A stretch of DNA of 64,000 nucleotides from Charina bottae (taxonomy: Eukaryota > Chordata > Lepidosauria > Squamata > Charinaidae): assembly GCA_023362775.1 (NCBI GenBank), contig JALMGJ010000008.1:21281001-21345000 (forward strand), read 5' to 3'. Shown piece by piece: positions 1-50,300 of the stretch. Numbering within the stretch: the first letter of the stretch is position 1; every line of letters starts with the position of its first letter. Position numbers and translations under genes: made by a program. The notes below the pieces were generated by a model. It was not told the origin of the DNA. It ran no database searches and worked only from the letters and a program-made list of their open reading frames with translations.

Positions 1-352
1 ATCAGCTTCTTCTCCAGGGTATCCTGTCTTCTCATTATGTGGCCAAAGTACTTCAGTTTTGCCTTTAATATCATTCCCTCAAGTGAGCAGTCTGGCTTTA
101 TTTCCTGGAGTATGGACTGGTTTGATCTTCTTGCAGTCCAAGGCACTCTCAGAATTTTCCTCCAACACCACAGTTCAAAAGCATCTATCTTCCTTCGCTC
201 AGCCTTCCTTATGGTCCAGCTCTCGCAGCCATAGGTTACTACGGGGAATACCATTGCTTTAACTATGCGGACCTTTGTTGTCAGTGTGATGTCTCTGCTC
301 TTAACTATTTTATCAAGATTTGCCATTGCTCTCCTCCCAAGAAGTACTGTGT
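1..352 (-). mobile_element. BovB (RTE) LINE fragment
   Basis: Read on the minus strand the segment encodes pieces such as YGCESWTIRKAERRKIDAFE, LWCWRKILRVPWTARRSNQS and KYFGHIMRR, the C-terminal region after the reverse transcriptase of BovB elements. The frame is broken, and the copy is cut by the window edge. BovB is the LINE family whose tail sequence Sauria SINEs share. Confidence 0.8.
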
Positions 353-1786
353 ATGCTTAACAAGAATGAACAGCAAGAACAGTCAATCTGTTTTTTTTTT
401 AGAAAAGTACTTGAATTTTTCTATAAGATCACTTCTGTAAAATAATAGGACTGCTGTGAATTTTATACCCCATCTGTGATTTCATTAAAGTAGGGAGGCG
501 GGCAAAGAAAGGTATTTATTATTAAATGAAATTGTTTCCTATATAGATTGAAATACATTTTGGAACCGTTTAGAAAAGAACAAATATTAAGTTCCTTGCT
601 GCCCTTTATGACAGAGGACTACCATGGTTAAATCATCCATTAATTTTACTGTGACTGGAGTTGCTTTGAACAGTAGATGCCATGCCATATTTGTCCAAGT
701 ACAACTGCATGTGACTCATAAATACAAGTTCCTGAGCTTCTGGCTGAGTCCCAAGGCTTTGCCAGAATACGTCTTTCAAGACGTTTGCATCTAGTTGGAT
801 TTCCTCAGCTGGATCAAAGTGGCACAGAGCTTTCCCTAATACAGTAATCTTTTCAACTGTGAAATATGAACCTTGAAAGTCTTATGCCAACTCTTATTTG
901 CCTCAAAGCTTAATCTGTGGAAAGAAAGAGAAGACAGTTGGCTGCTGGGACTGTTTATTCAGCAGAAAGTTCTCACAAATGTATATAGAAGTGAGCTATC
1001 AAACATTTAGACTGATATTGCCATTTAACTAGAATTGTTTGCATGCCTGCAACATTCTTTTCATTGTGCTCTTTTTTGCACTGTAAGTTTCATCATAAGC
1101 AGAAGTTAAAAGAACAATGTCCAGTCTTGTGGAGATGATGGCCATAGTAAAATAATTGTGAATTTATTTCCAGGATCGCAGTAGCCTCCCCTTCAGCAGC
1201 TAGGTGTTTCTAGAAAAAAAAAGGAGTCAGATACGGGTGATGCATTTGTACTCCCACAAGTATGGTTCTGAATTAAATCTGAAACATTGCATAGCCAAGT
1301 ATTTGCTGGGTTCATAACAGGAGGATAGATCATACACAAATGTGTATTGTATGAATGTTGGAGGAGGTCACATGTTTCTACAGTGAACAGTTATTTGAGA
1401 TCTGAGAGCTGCTGCATTTTCACAGCCATTACTTACCTGTGTTACATCTATGAAATAATACAATTTAAGATTTATTGTTCCACTACATTTTTGTACCTTG
1501 GAAGGTGTGCCGATTTTTAAAAAATTGCTATCTACTACCAGCAAACTGCTTTTCCTCAAGGACAGGTCTAAGGAAAGCTCTTTTTTTCTTTTCAAATTCT
1601 TAAACTTTAATTGCACTAAATGAGCAAAAATGTAGAGGCAGCACCTCTTTGCTTCTCCCCACAGAGAAGAACAAAAACTCTTGGGTTCTTTTGAGGTGCA
1701 GGATTGGTCCTTTTCCAATACCTTTAGAGGCAATCCAAGCCCACCCCACTGATTTTCTCCTTCCCTCCCTTTGCCATTTAGCATAT
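353..1786. other. SEC24D intron, no recognised feature
   Basis: AT-rich unique-looking intronic DNA. I see no exon, RNA gene or assignable repeat. In particular the SEC24D zinc-finger exon, which should precede the exon at 2964, is not present here. Confidence 0.5.
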
Positions 1787-1794
1787 ATCTAGGG

Positions 1795-2064
1795 CAGGGC
1801 TCTCCAAAGTTTTCCCACGGCGACACACCAACCGCCGTTGGTGTGTCACCGTGGGAAAACCCGGAAGTGCCGCCATTGCGGCAGCGTGCAAAAACCCGGA
1901 AGCGCTGCTGCTGCTTTTGGTTTTTGCGCGCCGCCGTTGGTGTGTCGCCGCAGGAAAACCCGGAAGCGCTGATGATGATCAGCGCTTCCGGGTAGTGTGG
2001 CGACACACCAGACTGTGTGTGGCGACACACTTTTTTGTTGCGAAACACAGTTTTGAAAGCTCTG
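1795..2064. mobile_element. Non-autonomous hAT MITE (CAGGGCT family), copy 1
   Basis: Bounded by CAGGGCTCTCCAAAG and its imperfect complement ending AAAGCTCTG, with an 8-bp target duplication ATCTAGGG at 1787-1794 and 2065-2072. The GC-rich interior is built of alternating inverted blocks related to AAAACCCGGAAG and GGCGACACACC. No transposase is encoded. Confidence 0.85.
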
Positions 2065-2077
2065 ATCTAGGGAAATG

Positions 2078-2414
2078 AAGGGGCGTGGTGGCTCAGCGGG
2101 TAAGACACCAGGCTTGTCGATTGGAAGATCACAAGTTCGGAGGTTCGAATCCCTAGCCCTGCGTGCGGAGTGAGCTCACGCACTAGCCCCAGCTCTTGCC
2201 AACCTAGCAATTCGAAAGCATGCAAATGCAAGTAGATGAATAGGTACCACTTCGGTGGGTAGGTAACAGCATTCCGCGCGTGTCATGCGGCCACATGACC
2301 GTGGAAGCATCTTCGGACAACGCTGGCTCTTTGGCTAACAAACGGAGATGAGCACCGGCCCCTAGAGTCGGACACGACTGCACAAATATGCGGGGGGAAC
2401 CTTTACCTTTACTT
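2078..2414 (+). mobile_element. Sauria-type tRNA SINE, copy 1
   Basis: The head GTGGCTCAGCGGGTAAGACA is an A box, GGTTCGAATCC is a B box, and the tail CCTTTACCTTTA is shared with BovB. It is flanked by TAGGGAAATG at 2068-2077 and 2415-2424, a 10-bp target duplication that overlaps the hAT target site just to its left. Confidence 0.9.
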
Positions 2415-2938
2415 TAGGGAAATGCAACCTCCATATTGAAAGCTGCTGCAATGGCTGTTGCAATTGTGTAACATGCAAATGCTGATGTAGCCAGTAAGAA
2501 ACATTATATAAGTGGTTAGAGGAAAAACAGAATATGAAGAGAAATAATATCAGAAATACTGTATGGGTTTGCTTGTGCAGTGTGTGCCTCACCAGACAGA
2601 CAGCATATTGACAGAATGAAACTCTCCTAAATCCTACAACCAAAAAGGTATGTGATTAGAGTGACAGAAAGAATAGGGATAAGGCAAGTAAAGGAAGTCT
2701 GTTCAAGATGGAGAAATTTGGTTGGAAACGTAAACTTATATTAAAAGTGGTTTCATCTTCACCAATAATGGTTGTAAAGCAAAACCCATGTAAAAAGCTA
2801 CAAAAAGAGCTACTTACATCCCTTGCAAGGTTGCTCCTTTCATATAAAATCTATTGTGTACCAGGTATTATCACTTTCAGAACAACGCAGTGTGAGATTT
2901 TATATGGTCATTTGTGTTGAACAAAAGGAGAGAAATAA

Positions 2939-41866
<38,928 letters not shown>

Positions 41867-42185
41867 TGGATGCTTTGATGTTGGCTCTTTCTGCATTTGT
41901 TCAGAACCTATTCAATAATGGTCAACCACCACAAGGTGCTTTATACTGCTACCTTATTGTAGAGTTTCTAATTTCGTAGATTAGTGTCCTGTTTCATAAT
42001 AATGTAGCCACCTACATTTATGTAGACTAGGCAAGTATGTGCTCAGGTATAACTCCTATGGGAGAGCCTTTATCCTTCTTTAAAAGGAAGTTTCTAATGG
42101 CAAGGTTTGGAATCCTGGAATCTGTACAAAACATGTGGTTCTCATTTCATAAATTTTAATAAATTGCAAAGCATTAAGTCCTGTA
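41867..42185 (+). promoter_or_regulatory. SEC24D: SEC24D 3'UTR with candidate poly(A) signals
   Basis: The first canonical AATAAA after the stop is at 42158-42163, giving a 3'UTR of about 0.3 kb. A second AATAAA at 42936-42941 would give a 1.1-kb alternative. Which one is used cannot be decided from sequence alone. An old DNA-transposon-like piece lies at about 42325-42410 between the two signals. Confidence 0.6.
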
Positions 42186-43189
42186 ATGTATGATTTGTAT
42201 TACTCATATAATTTTTTGGTTCTTGTTACTGTACACTTTGACCTATTACTTTTTTTCTGCCAGCTCACATTTAATTTACAGTGTGTTTTGTGCTTTTTAT
42301 TATTTTGCATGCTATGGTGCTTTGTGACATGGCTTTCAGAATAGTGGACTATCAGCCCCAGCAAAACAGCCAAAGATTGGGGCCCCTGGAAATTGTGGCT
42401 CTCCAGGTATAACTGGCCTATATGTACCTCCCACTCACTCATTGATTTTGTAAATAATTTGAAAACTAATTATTTTTTGGAGTGATATGGGGAAGAAGGA
42501 AGCCAATTTTTTTCAGGGGTTGATTTAGTTCTTTTACATGCAATTTTTATTTTTGACAGAAAATCTTTTTGCGTTGACCATGCCCAGATGCAGCCTCAAC
42601 ATACTCCACAAGGCCTTTTATCCAAATCTTTGTTTAACATACTTCACACTCCTATTACTGTACATGAGCGAAAACAATTGAGTTGTAACACTTTTTCTAT
42701 GAGACAATATCAAGGGATTTGGGATTCTTTTGTTTAGGACATAGCAAAATTTAATGCCTTGCAAAAAAACTAAGTAATAATTGCTATAACTAGAATTACT
42801 AGAATATTAATGACCTAAAGAATGACTGTTGGGATAAATGAACCTTTAAAAATTTAAACTTGTACAACATACTAACTTCCAAGACCTGGAAAATGTACTA
42901 CCACTTGAAAGATACTATTGTTACTTTATTCCTAAAATAAAGTTCTTTATTTGACTAAGGCAACAAGTCTATACATGACTCTGTGTTAACTGCTTTAGAA
43001 TCATTGGCTAACTATATTTTTTCCAGGTTTTACACTTTCATACTGGGAATCACATGATCTGGGAATTAATTAATGGCTGGGTTCACCCATCATTAAGCCA
43101 TTATGTGGTTGGTTGGTTTTAAGCTTAGTGTTAGGTATGGGCCAGGATATGATGAGCTTTCAATAAATCTTAACTAAAATCTTTTAATG
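42186..43189. other. Intergenic spacer between converging genes
   Basis: The region holds the possible extended SEC24D 3'UTR and an old DNA-transposon-like fragment at about 42325-42410. I see no further gene, and no open frame resembles a known protein. Confidence 0.5.
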
Positions 43190-43503
43190 CCGCAGTTGTT
43201 AAGCCAATCACCAGTGGTCATTGAGCAAGACATCACATGACCGCGACCTCCTGCCCAGCTTCCCCACTGACCTTGCTTGTGGGAAGCTGGCTGGGAAGGT
43301 CGCAAATGGCAAACACGTGACTGCAGAATGCTGCAACTGTTGTAAGTGCGAGCCAGTTGCCAAGCACCCAGATTGTGATCATGTGACTGCGGGGCCTGCT
43401 GCAATGGTCGTAAATGTGAGGACCAGTCGTAAGTCACTTTTCCCAGTGCCGTCGTAACTTCAGACAGTCACTAAACAAATGGTCGTTAAGCGAGGACTAC
43501 CTG
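43190..43503. mobile_element. Tigger-like MITE, copy 3
   Basis: The right end GTCGTTAAGCGAGGACTACC followed by TG-TA is intact. The left end is eroded. It lies in the spacer between the SEC24D and METTL14 3' ends. Confidence 0.65.
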
Positions 43504-43849
43504 TACAGATAAGAGATGTGAACAAAATACTAATAATTGTTTCTTTGCATTTTTACAGTGGTTTCAGAAGGTGGCTGACTATGAGACTAATATATATTTG
43601 AGGTTTCCCTTAATAGGAGCACCTATTTTCTATTATTGGAACCTGAGTTGCATTTCATTCACTTGAAAAGTAACAGAAAGAGCAATATTTGTCCTAGATA
43701 TATTTCAGTGTTTATAAGGAATGATTAATATCAAATTAAGAGTTCTTTTTTTAAAAAAAACACCTACAATATTGGAAAATATAAAATACGACTGTTTAAA
43801 GCTACAACTAAACCATCATGTGGCAACTCAACTTTGATAGTAAATGTGT

Positions 43850-43855
43850 TTTATT
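43850..43855 (-). promoter_or_regulatory. METTL14: METTL14 poly(A) signal candidate
   Basis: TTTATT on the + strand reads AATAAA on the METTL14 strand, about 175 bases after its stop codon at 44031. This would give a very short 3'UTR and leave about 0.9-1.7 kb between the two converging transcripts depending on the SEC24D signal used. Confidence 0.5.
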
Positions 43856-44030
43856 GTTAAGATCTGGATTATTGTACCACATCTGGTCTGGTTCATAATA
43901 GGCACAAAAACATTTTGGTAGCACCTCTCTAGAGTGAGCTGCTAATAAAGGTAACTGCAGAACTAAAATTGTATTTTTTAAACAAAAAGCCAATATTATA
44001 AAGGCAGGAAAAAACGAAGATTTTGACTGC

Positions 44031-44335
44031 TCAGCGAGGAGGAAAACCACCCCGGTGAGTACCACCCCGTCCCCCTCGGAATCCACCTCTTTCCCCCCTG
44101 AAATTAGTTCGGTTTCTCTCTCGGCCTCTTTCTCCTCGGCCAGCTGAAGTCCCGCTTCTCCCTCCGCCCCTTGGCGCACCACCTCCTCGATCTTTTGGTG
44201 GTGGTGATTTTGGTCTGAGTCTCTCGATCTCTTCTGTACAACCAGTTAGGTGGGAGTTGGGAGCTGTGAAATACGACGTATATGTTTCAGCATTGAAGTT
44301 ACTGTTTGTGAGTGTGGGTCCCACAGTTAACCAGC
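44031..44335 (-). CDS. METTL14: METTL14 terminal exon: RGG tail and stop
   Basis: Acceptor CCTTAG at 44336-44341 on the minus strand. Encodes [20 protein letters not shown], then [19 protein letters not shown], then a tail of RGG/GRG repeats ending HRGGFPPR and TGA. The tail contributes RNA binding in the known protein. It looks a few residues different in length from mammals around [11 protein letters not shown] and AGRGERGRE, which needs an alignment to confirm. Confidence 0.97.
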
Positions 44336-47300
44336 CTAAGGGGAGGGAAGGGAACAAAAGGGGAGAGTGAGATGCACAGAAAACTGTACCTCTTAATCCT
44401 TTCCTGATTGGTCGTCGTAATGCTACCTAATTTTAGCATAATTTGTATTGTCAGAGTAGGAGTAGAAGCAAACTATTCCCATAAAATAAGAACAAGTGGC
44501 TTTAGTAATAAAACTCTACATGTAGCTGAATGTCTACTATTGAAGTGTAAATATTCCTAATTACATTTTCAGATAAAAGCACCATCACCACCACTGGCTA
44601 TGAACACAGACATTGCTATGAATCCACTGCTCAGTTACATTTTCTATATCTTATTTCTTCTTAAGACAGAAGTGTTTAGATGTATGTATTTAACACTGTT
44701 AACTGAACACTGACCCTCACATAGAAAATTGGAGGGCGGGGAGGAGTATATCTTACATTCTAATGCCAGACCAAGTCTCTCTGCAATATAGCACAAGAAT
44801 TTAAGAGTATGCTCAAATAATTATTTGCACATACTTCTTTACAGAAAATTTTCTTCAAATTTGGAGCCATCCTGTCAGAGCTGAAATATCTTTTACTTGT
44901 CTCATCTCTTAAAGAGATATGTTGCACTGAGAAGTGACTTGATCTCTCTTTTAAACTGAATTCATTTTTAGTTCTGGTTAAAAGAATTGAGAAGAAATCA
45001 CAAACCTAATAATTGCAAAAGAAAAAAAAGGAAAAATCAGATGGGAGCACTAATTTACGCTAGTGCAATATTATAAACCAATAAATTTTTCTGATATCAA
45101 GGAGGTGTTTATTTTGATTACAATATGTATGATCAGCATAAAAGTACAAGAGTTAACTAGTTCTCTTGTGAGCAAAAATGTTTCTTTCAACTCAATGAGC
45201 TTGAGTACCTGAAATGAACCAGAATACAAACAAATCTAGTTTTCCTCTTCCATGGCAATATTTTTCAAAACCACAGATGATTAAAATCAATCCACTCAGA
45301 GAGTATTTCAATCTTATGAGACATTTCCCTGACTTTAAGCTTGCTATACTAAGGAATTTTAAAAGCATGTACAGTATGAGAACAATAATCCTCTCTCAAC
45401 TATTAATCAAATCATGTATCACATCCAGACGTGATACATTTATTTCTGCATCTCATCTTTACTTCATCTTAGTTGTCAGTTTAATACCCATGTCTCTACC
45501 TTAACATCTAAATGCTGTGGTGTGCAAATGGGAAATTAGTTTTTTTTTTTTTTTGAGCTCTGAATGAAACAGTTCTGGAATGGCTAGTTTCAAGGCTGTT
45601 TTCTATGATTAGAATACCTGAACTGCTACTGCGTGAAATGACAAAGTTGAGGATAGAACAAAACTCTTGAAGTGCATAAACATTTGGAATACTCAGCAAC
45701 CATTCTGAGCTCAAAACATTTGTCCATGCCTGCTGAATGCATATATCCTCATTGTGTCTTCAGTCCATTTAATAAGAAAATGGCCTTGGTAAAGAAAGCT
45801 CAAGCTTTCCTCTATGCTCAACTGGATCAATAAAAATATTGCACTGGAGGCCGTAACTACTCCTCTAAAATCTACATCCTTCCAAAGCACACAAATTAAT
45901 TGTGTGAAATTTTTATCTTTTCTATAAAGTCTTTGAAATGATTTAGTAGAAAACAAGACTAAGACAAACCTGGCCGGATGGTACTATCTCGTCCAAAAAG
46001 ATGAAGCCGCCTTCTTCCAAGACAAAAATGTTCAATAATATGAAATATTTCCACAGGTTTCTCTATGTTGTCAATTTCTGGCTCTTCTGTGATAATTAAA
46101 TCAATGTCAACATTAGCATGGATAAAATCCCCATCTGTACTACGGCGTACAGTTCCTTTAATGCCCATAAGGCAATGTTCCTAAAGAAAGAACAAAAATA
46201 AAAATAGTTCTTAAAGTATATCAAAAAGGATGGGAGGGATAGAGGAAATTAAAAGAGAGAATGTGACTTCTTTGTAAGTTCAGTTACGTAATTCATCAAA
46301 AATCATTATGGACAGAGAGGTTCTATGGGCTTTCTTATATCTCCATAAAAAATTAAAATGAAAACAATTAAATTATTAAGCAGCAGCAAGAGCTTGGAAA
46401 TCCCTATCTGAAAAGTAACACCCCAGAAAAACATTCTGAAATAAAAGTATTTACTATAAAATCAGTAATGCCACACTGCAAGATAAGGAAAATAAGTCTG
46501 CAATGAGGACTACATTTAATTAATTAATTTTATTTGTTAGATTTCTATTTTGCATTTTCTCCAAAGCTCAAGAAAGTATAGAGGCTTCTGGTGGGAATGG
46601 AGGACTGAACGGCTGTGCCCGCTGTTTCAGCGGGCGGAGCTAACCGTGGTAATTTTTGGGGGGGCTCAGGCTTTCCTGAAGCCCAGAAACGTTCTCTGGA
46701 TCAAGGAGAATATCTGGAATCATCCCATCTGTCCTCCTGATGGCTGCCTGCAGCCAGAAGATCGGAAACTGTGTTTTGTTTTTGACTGGTAAGAGCCAGC
46801 TGGGAGGTGGGAATTTCATCACTTTCCAAGCTGTGCTGTAGCCTTAAAGGGACACTAAGACCGGCCACCCCATTTCTAAATCACCCAATTTGTATTTTTT
46901 TAAGTATATGTACCCCAAGAGAGGCTTTCGACAGCAAGGAGAAGCTGGTTCTCTTGGTGCTTAACATTATTTTTGGGATTACTTTTTTTTTTAATAAAAA
47001 TTCTTTTAAATTTTGGATTTCGTTTTCCTTCCAAAGGAAATTCCAAAGATTGAGAGTAAACAATTGTCTTCCTGTTATTATTTTTGTATTAAATTTGAAG
47101 ATATTAGCATTTTCCTACACACTGAATCGGCTGATTTGAACCTTCAGCTTTCTGTTTTCACTGTCCCTTGAGAACTGGCTGCAATCTCAATTTCACTTTA
47201 TGTAAACTCACTTTGTAACTCTTCCATATCTTTGACTTTCATTGGTTAAGCTCCTAGGGGGCACCATAATCTACTGCGTGAGATATGGAAGATTTCAAAC

Positions 47301-50300
47301 AGATTCTTTCTGACTTTTACCAGGATTTTAAACAGATTTCTTCTGACTTCTATCAAACTTTTATGCAAGATATCCAGGACATTGTGGAAAATATGAGATC
47401 TAAAATGTGCCATCAGGTTGGGGATGTGGTTGATGAAATTGAGGAATTTAAGAGCGATAGAAAGGGTTCTTTTAAGACTGAGATTGGGATTTTTATCAAG
47501 ATGCTGGATGAAGATTGGATAATGGAGTTGGAGAAATCTAAGGGAGAGAGTGATCTACAAGCCATAAATAAAATCGATCTCCTGGTGGAATGCCATGAAA
47601 AGAACCTGGAATCTTTGAGGGGGGCAGTTGGGCTGTTTGATTCTTTCAAGAGGAAAGTTCTGTGCACATTGTGGGGATATGTAACTGCTTTGGTTTATTT
47701 TGAAGTGGGATAAGGGTTGAAGAATGTTCATCTGATTTGCTTTAAGGATTTGATTGATGTCTGTAGCTTGAATCATGTCAACTGGATTTCTATTTTCTCA
47801 GTGGAAACGTTTCGCTCCTTATCCAAGGAGCTTCTTCAGTCTGAGCAAAGTTAGTAAGGGAATCCTTAAATATGTTGCTGTGTGACCTTACACCTGGGGC
47901 TAGGTCATGGTTATTTTGAGATGTTATTTCTAAGTCCCTTTATCATCTAAAGAAGGATCCTTAAGATCACAATGCTGCTGTTGAGCTTACGAAATGGTCT
48001 TAATCTTCCTAGGCACAGAAGACAAAGCAGGGAGGAAAATAGGGGAAAGATTGTGCCTGAGGCCTCCACCTCTATTCAAGGAAGGATTTTCCAAGTCGGC
48101 ATAAATGGATTCCTTGACCCCTCTCTCAAACCACCTATCTTCTCTGTCTAAAATGTGAACATTAATGTCCTCAAATGAGTGTCCTTTTTCCTTTAGATGA
48201 AGATAAACTGCTGACTCTGGTCCTGTGGTGTTACTTCTCCTGTGTTGGGCCATCCTCCTGTACATAGGTTGTTTGGTTTCTCCAATGTAGAGTTCAGAGC
48301 ACTCCTCACTGCACTGGATTGCATAAACTACATTGCTTTTCTTGTGTTTTGGAATTTGATCTTTGGGGTGTACAAGCCTCTGTCTCAGTGTGTTGGTGGG
48401 TTTGAAATATACAGGTATGTGGTGTTTGCCAAATATCCTTTTTATCTTTTCAGACATGCCAGCCATGTAAGGAATGACAGAGGACATGTAAGGAATGACC
48501 AGAGGACAAAAAGAACATGTGGGTGAAAAATCTCTCAGACAGAGAACTCACCCAACCAGAGAGAGATGTCCTAGCCAAAGGTCTTAATTTTGCCATCACT
48601 CCCAAGCAAGTTCCGGTTGTGGAGCTCATTACAGCCACAGAATCTGCCATCCACAACAACCACCTACCTTTTGAGGAAGCAGAACAACTCCGGCTTAAAA
48701 TATCTGCAGCTCTGTCCAGTGCTCAACCTCCTCCCCCCAACCTTACTGTCCAAGAGAGGAGAGCCCTGACAGCCCTCAGCAAAGATGAAACCATCACCAT
48801 TTTACCTGCTGACAAAGGAAGATGTACAGTGGTTCTAAACACTGCAGACTACCACAATAAAATTACCTCACTTTTGGAGGATCACCATACATATGAAAAA
48901 CTGAAAAGAGACCCCCACCAACAAATACAGGAAAAAGGTAATAGACAGTTTGAAACAATTGGAACATGATGGCTCCATCGATAGGATTACCTACCACCGT
49001 CTGCATCCTGGAAAAGCCATCCCCTGCATCTACAGACTTCCTAAGATCCACAAGGAAGGAACACCCCTCCGACCCATAGTCAGCAGCATTAATTTGGTAA
49101 CATACAACATTGCCAAACACCTCTCTACCATACTAGCACTTCTAGTTGGACACTCTGAACACCACATCCGTAATTCGGAAGAATTTGTTTCCAAAGCAAA
49201 GATCCTGAAACTGGATACAGATGAAACTATGGTCTCCTTCGATGTGTCCTCCCTTTTCACCAGCATCCCCACCACTCATGCTCTATCCGCTGTCAGGAAG
49301 AGACTAGAAGAGGACAGCACCCTTGAAAGGAGAAACCATCTCAACCCTAACCAGATCTGCCATCTTCTGGACCTGTGTCTTAACACCACTTATTTCTCAT
49401 ACAGAGGTGACTTTTACAGACAAAAACACGGCTGTGCCATGGGTTCTCCTGTGTCACCCATTGTGGCCAATTTATACATGGAAGAAGTGGAGAAGAAAGC
49501 ACTCAACACTTTCCAGGGAACAGTGCCCACCCACTGGTTTAGGTATGTGGATGACATATGGGTCAAAATCAAGGCCCAGGAAGTACAGGCCTTCACGGAT
49601 CATATAAACACTATAGATGCCAACATTAGTTTCACCAGAGAAGACACCAAGGACAACAGACTGGCATTCCTAGACTGTGAAGTCCTCATTGGGACCGGTG
49701 GCAAGCTAGAAATAGGGATCTACAGGAAACCCACACACACAGATCAATACCTGATGTTTGACTCCCACCATCCACTGCAGCACAAACTAGGAGTCATCAG
49801 GACATTATCACACAGAGCAGAAACCATCCCCACCTCCATGGATTCCAAAAAGAATGAAAAGCAGCACCTGAGAACAGCTCTGAAGGCCTGTGGATATCCA
49901 AATTGGGCCTTCACTAAATCTAAATCTACCAGACCTAAAACAGCGACAGATAGGGCTGAGACTCAGAGTAAACGGAAGAACCTGGTCATTCCTTACATGG
50001 CTGGCGTGTCTGAAAAGATAAAAAGGATATTTAGCAAACACAACATACCTGTATATTTCAAACCCACCAACACACTGAGACAGAGGCTTGTACACCCCAA
50101 AGATCAAACTCCAAAACACAAGAAAAGCAATGTAGTTTATGCAATCCAGTGCAGTGAGGAGTGCTCTGAACTCTACATTGGAGAAACCAAACAACCTATG
50201 TACAGGAGGATGGCCCAACACAGGAGAAGTAACACCACAGGACCAGAGTCAGCAGTTTATCTTCATCTAAAGGAAAAAGGACACTCATTTGAGGACATTA

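Noticed and set aside
2080..2160. tRNA gene
   Set aside because: The A and B boxes belong to a SINE with body, tail and target duplication; no cloverleaf acceptor stem.
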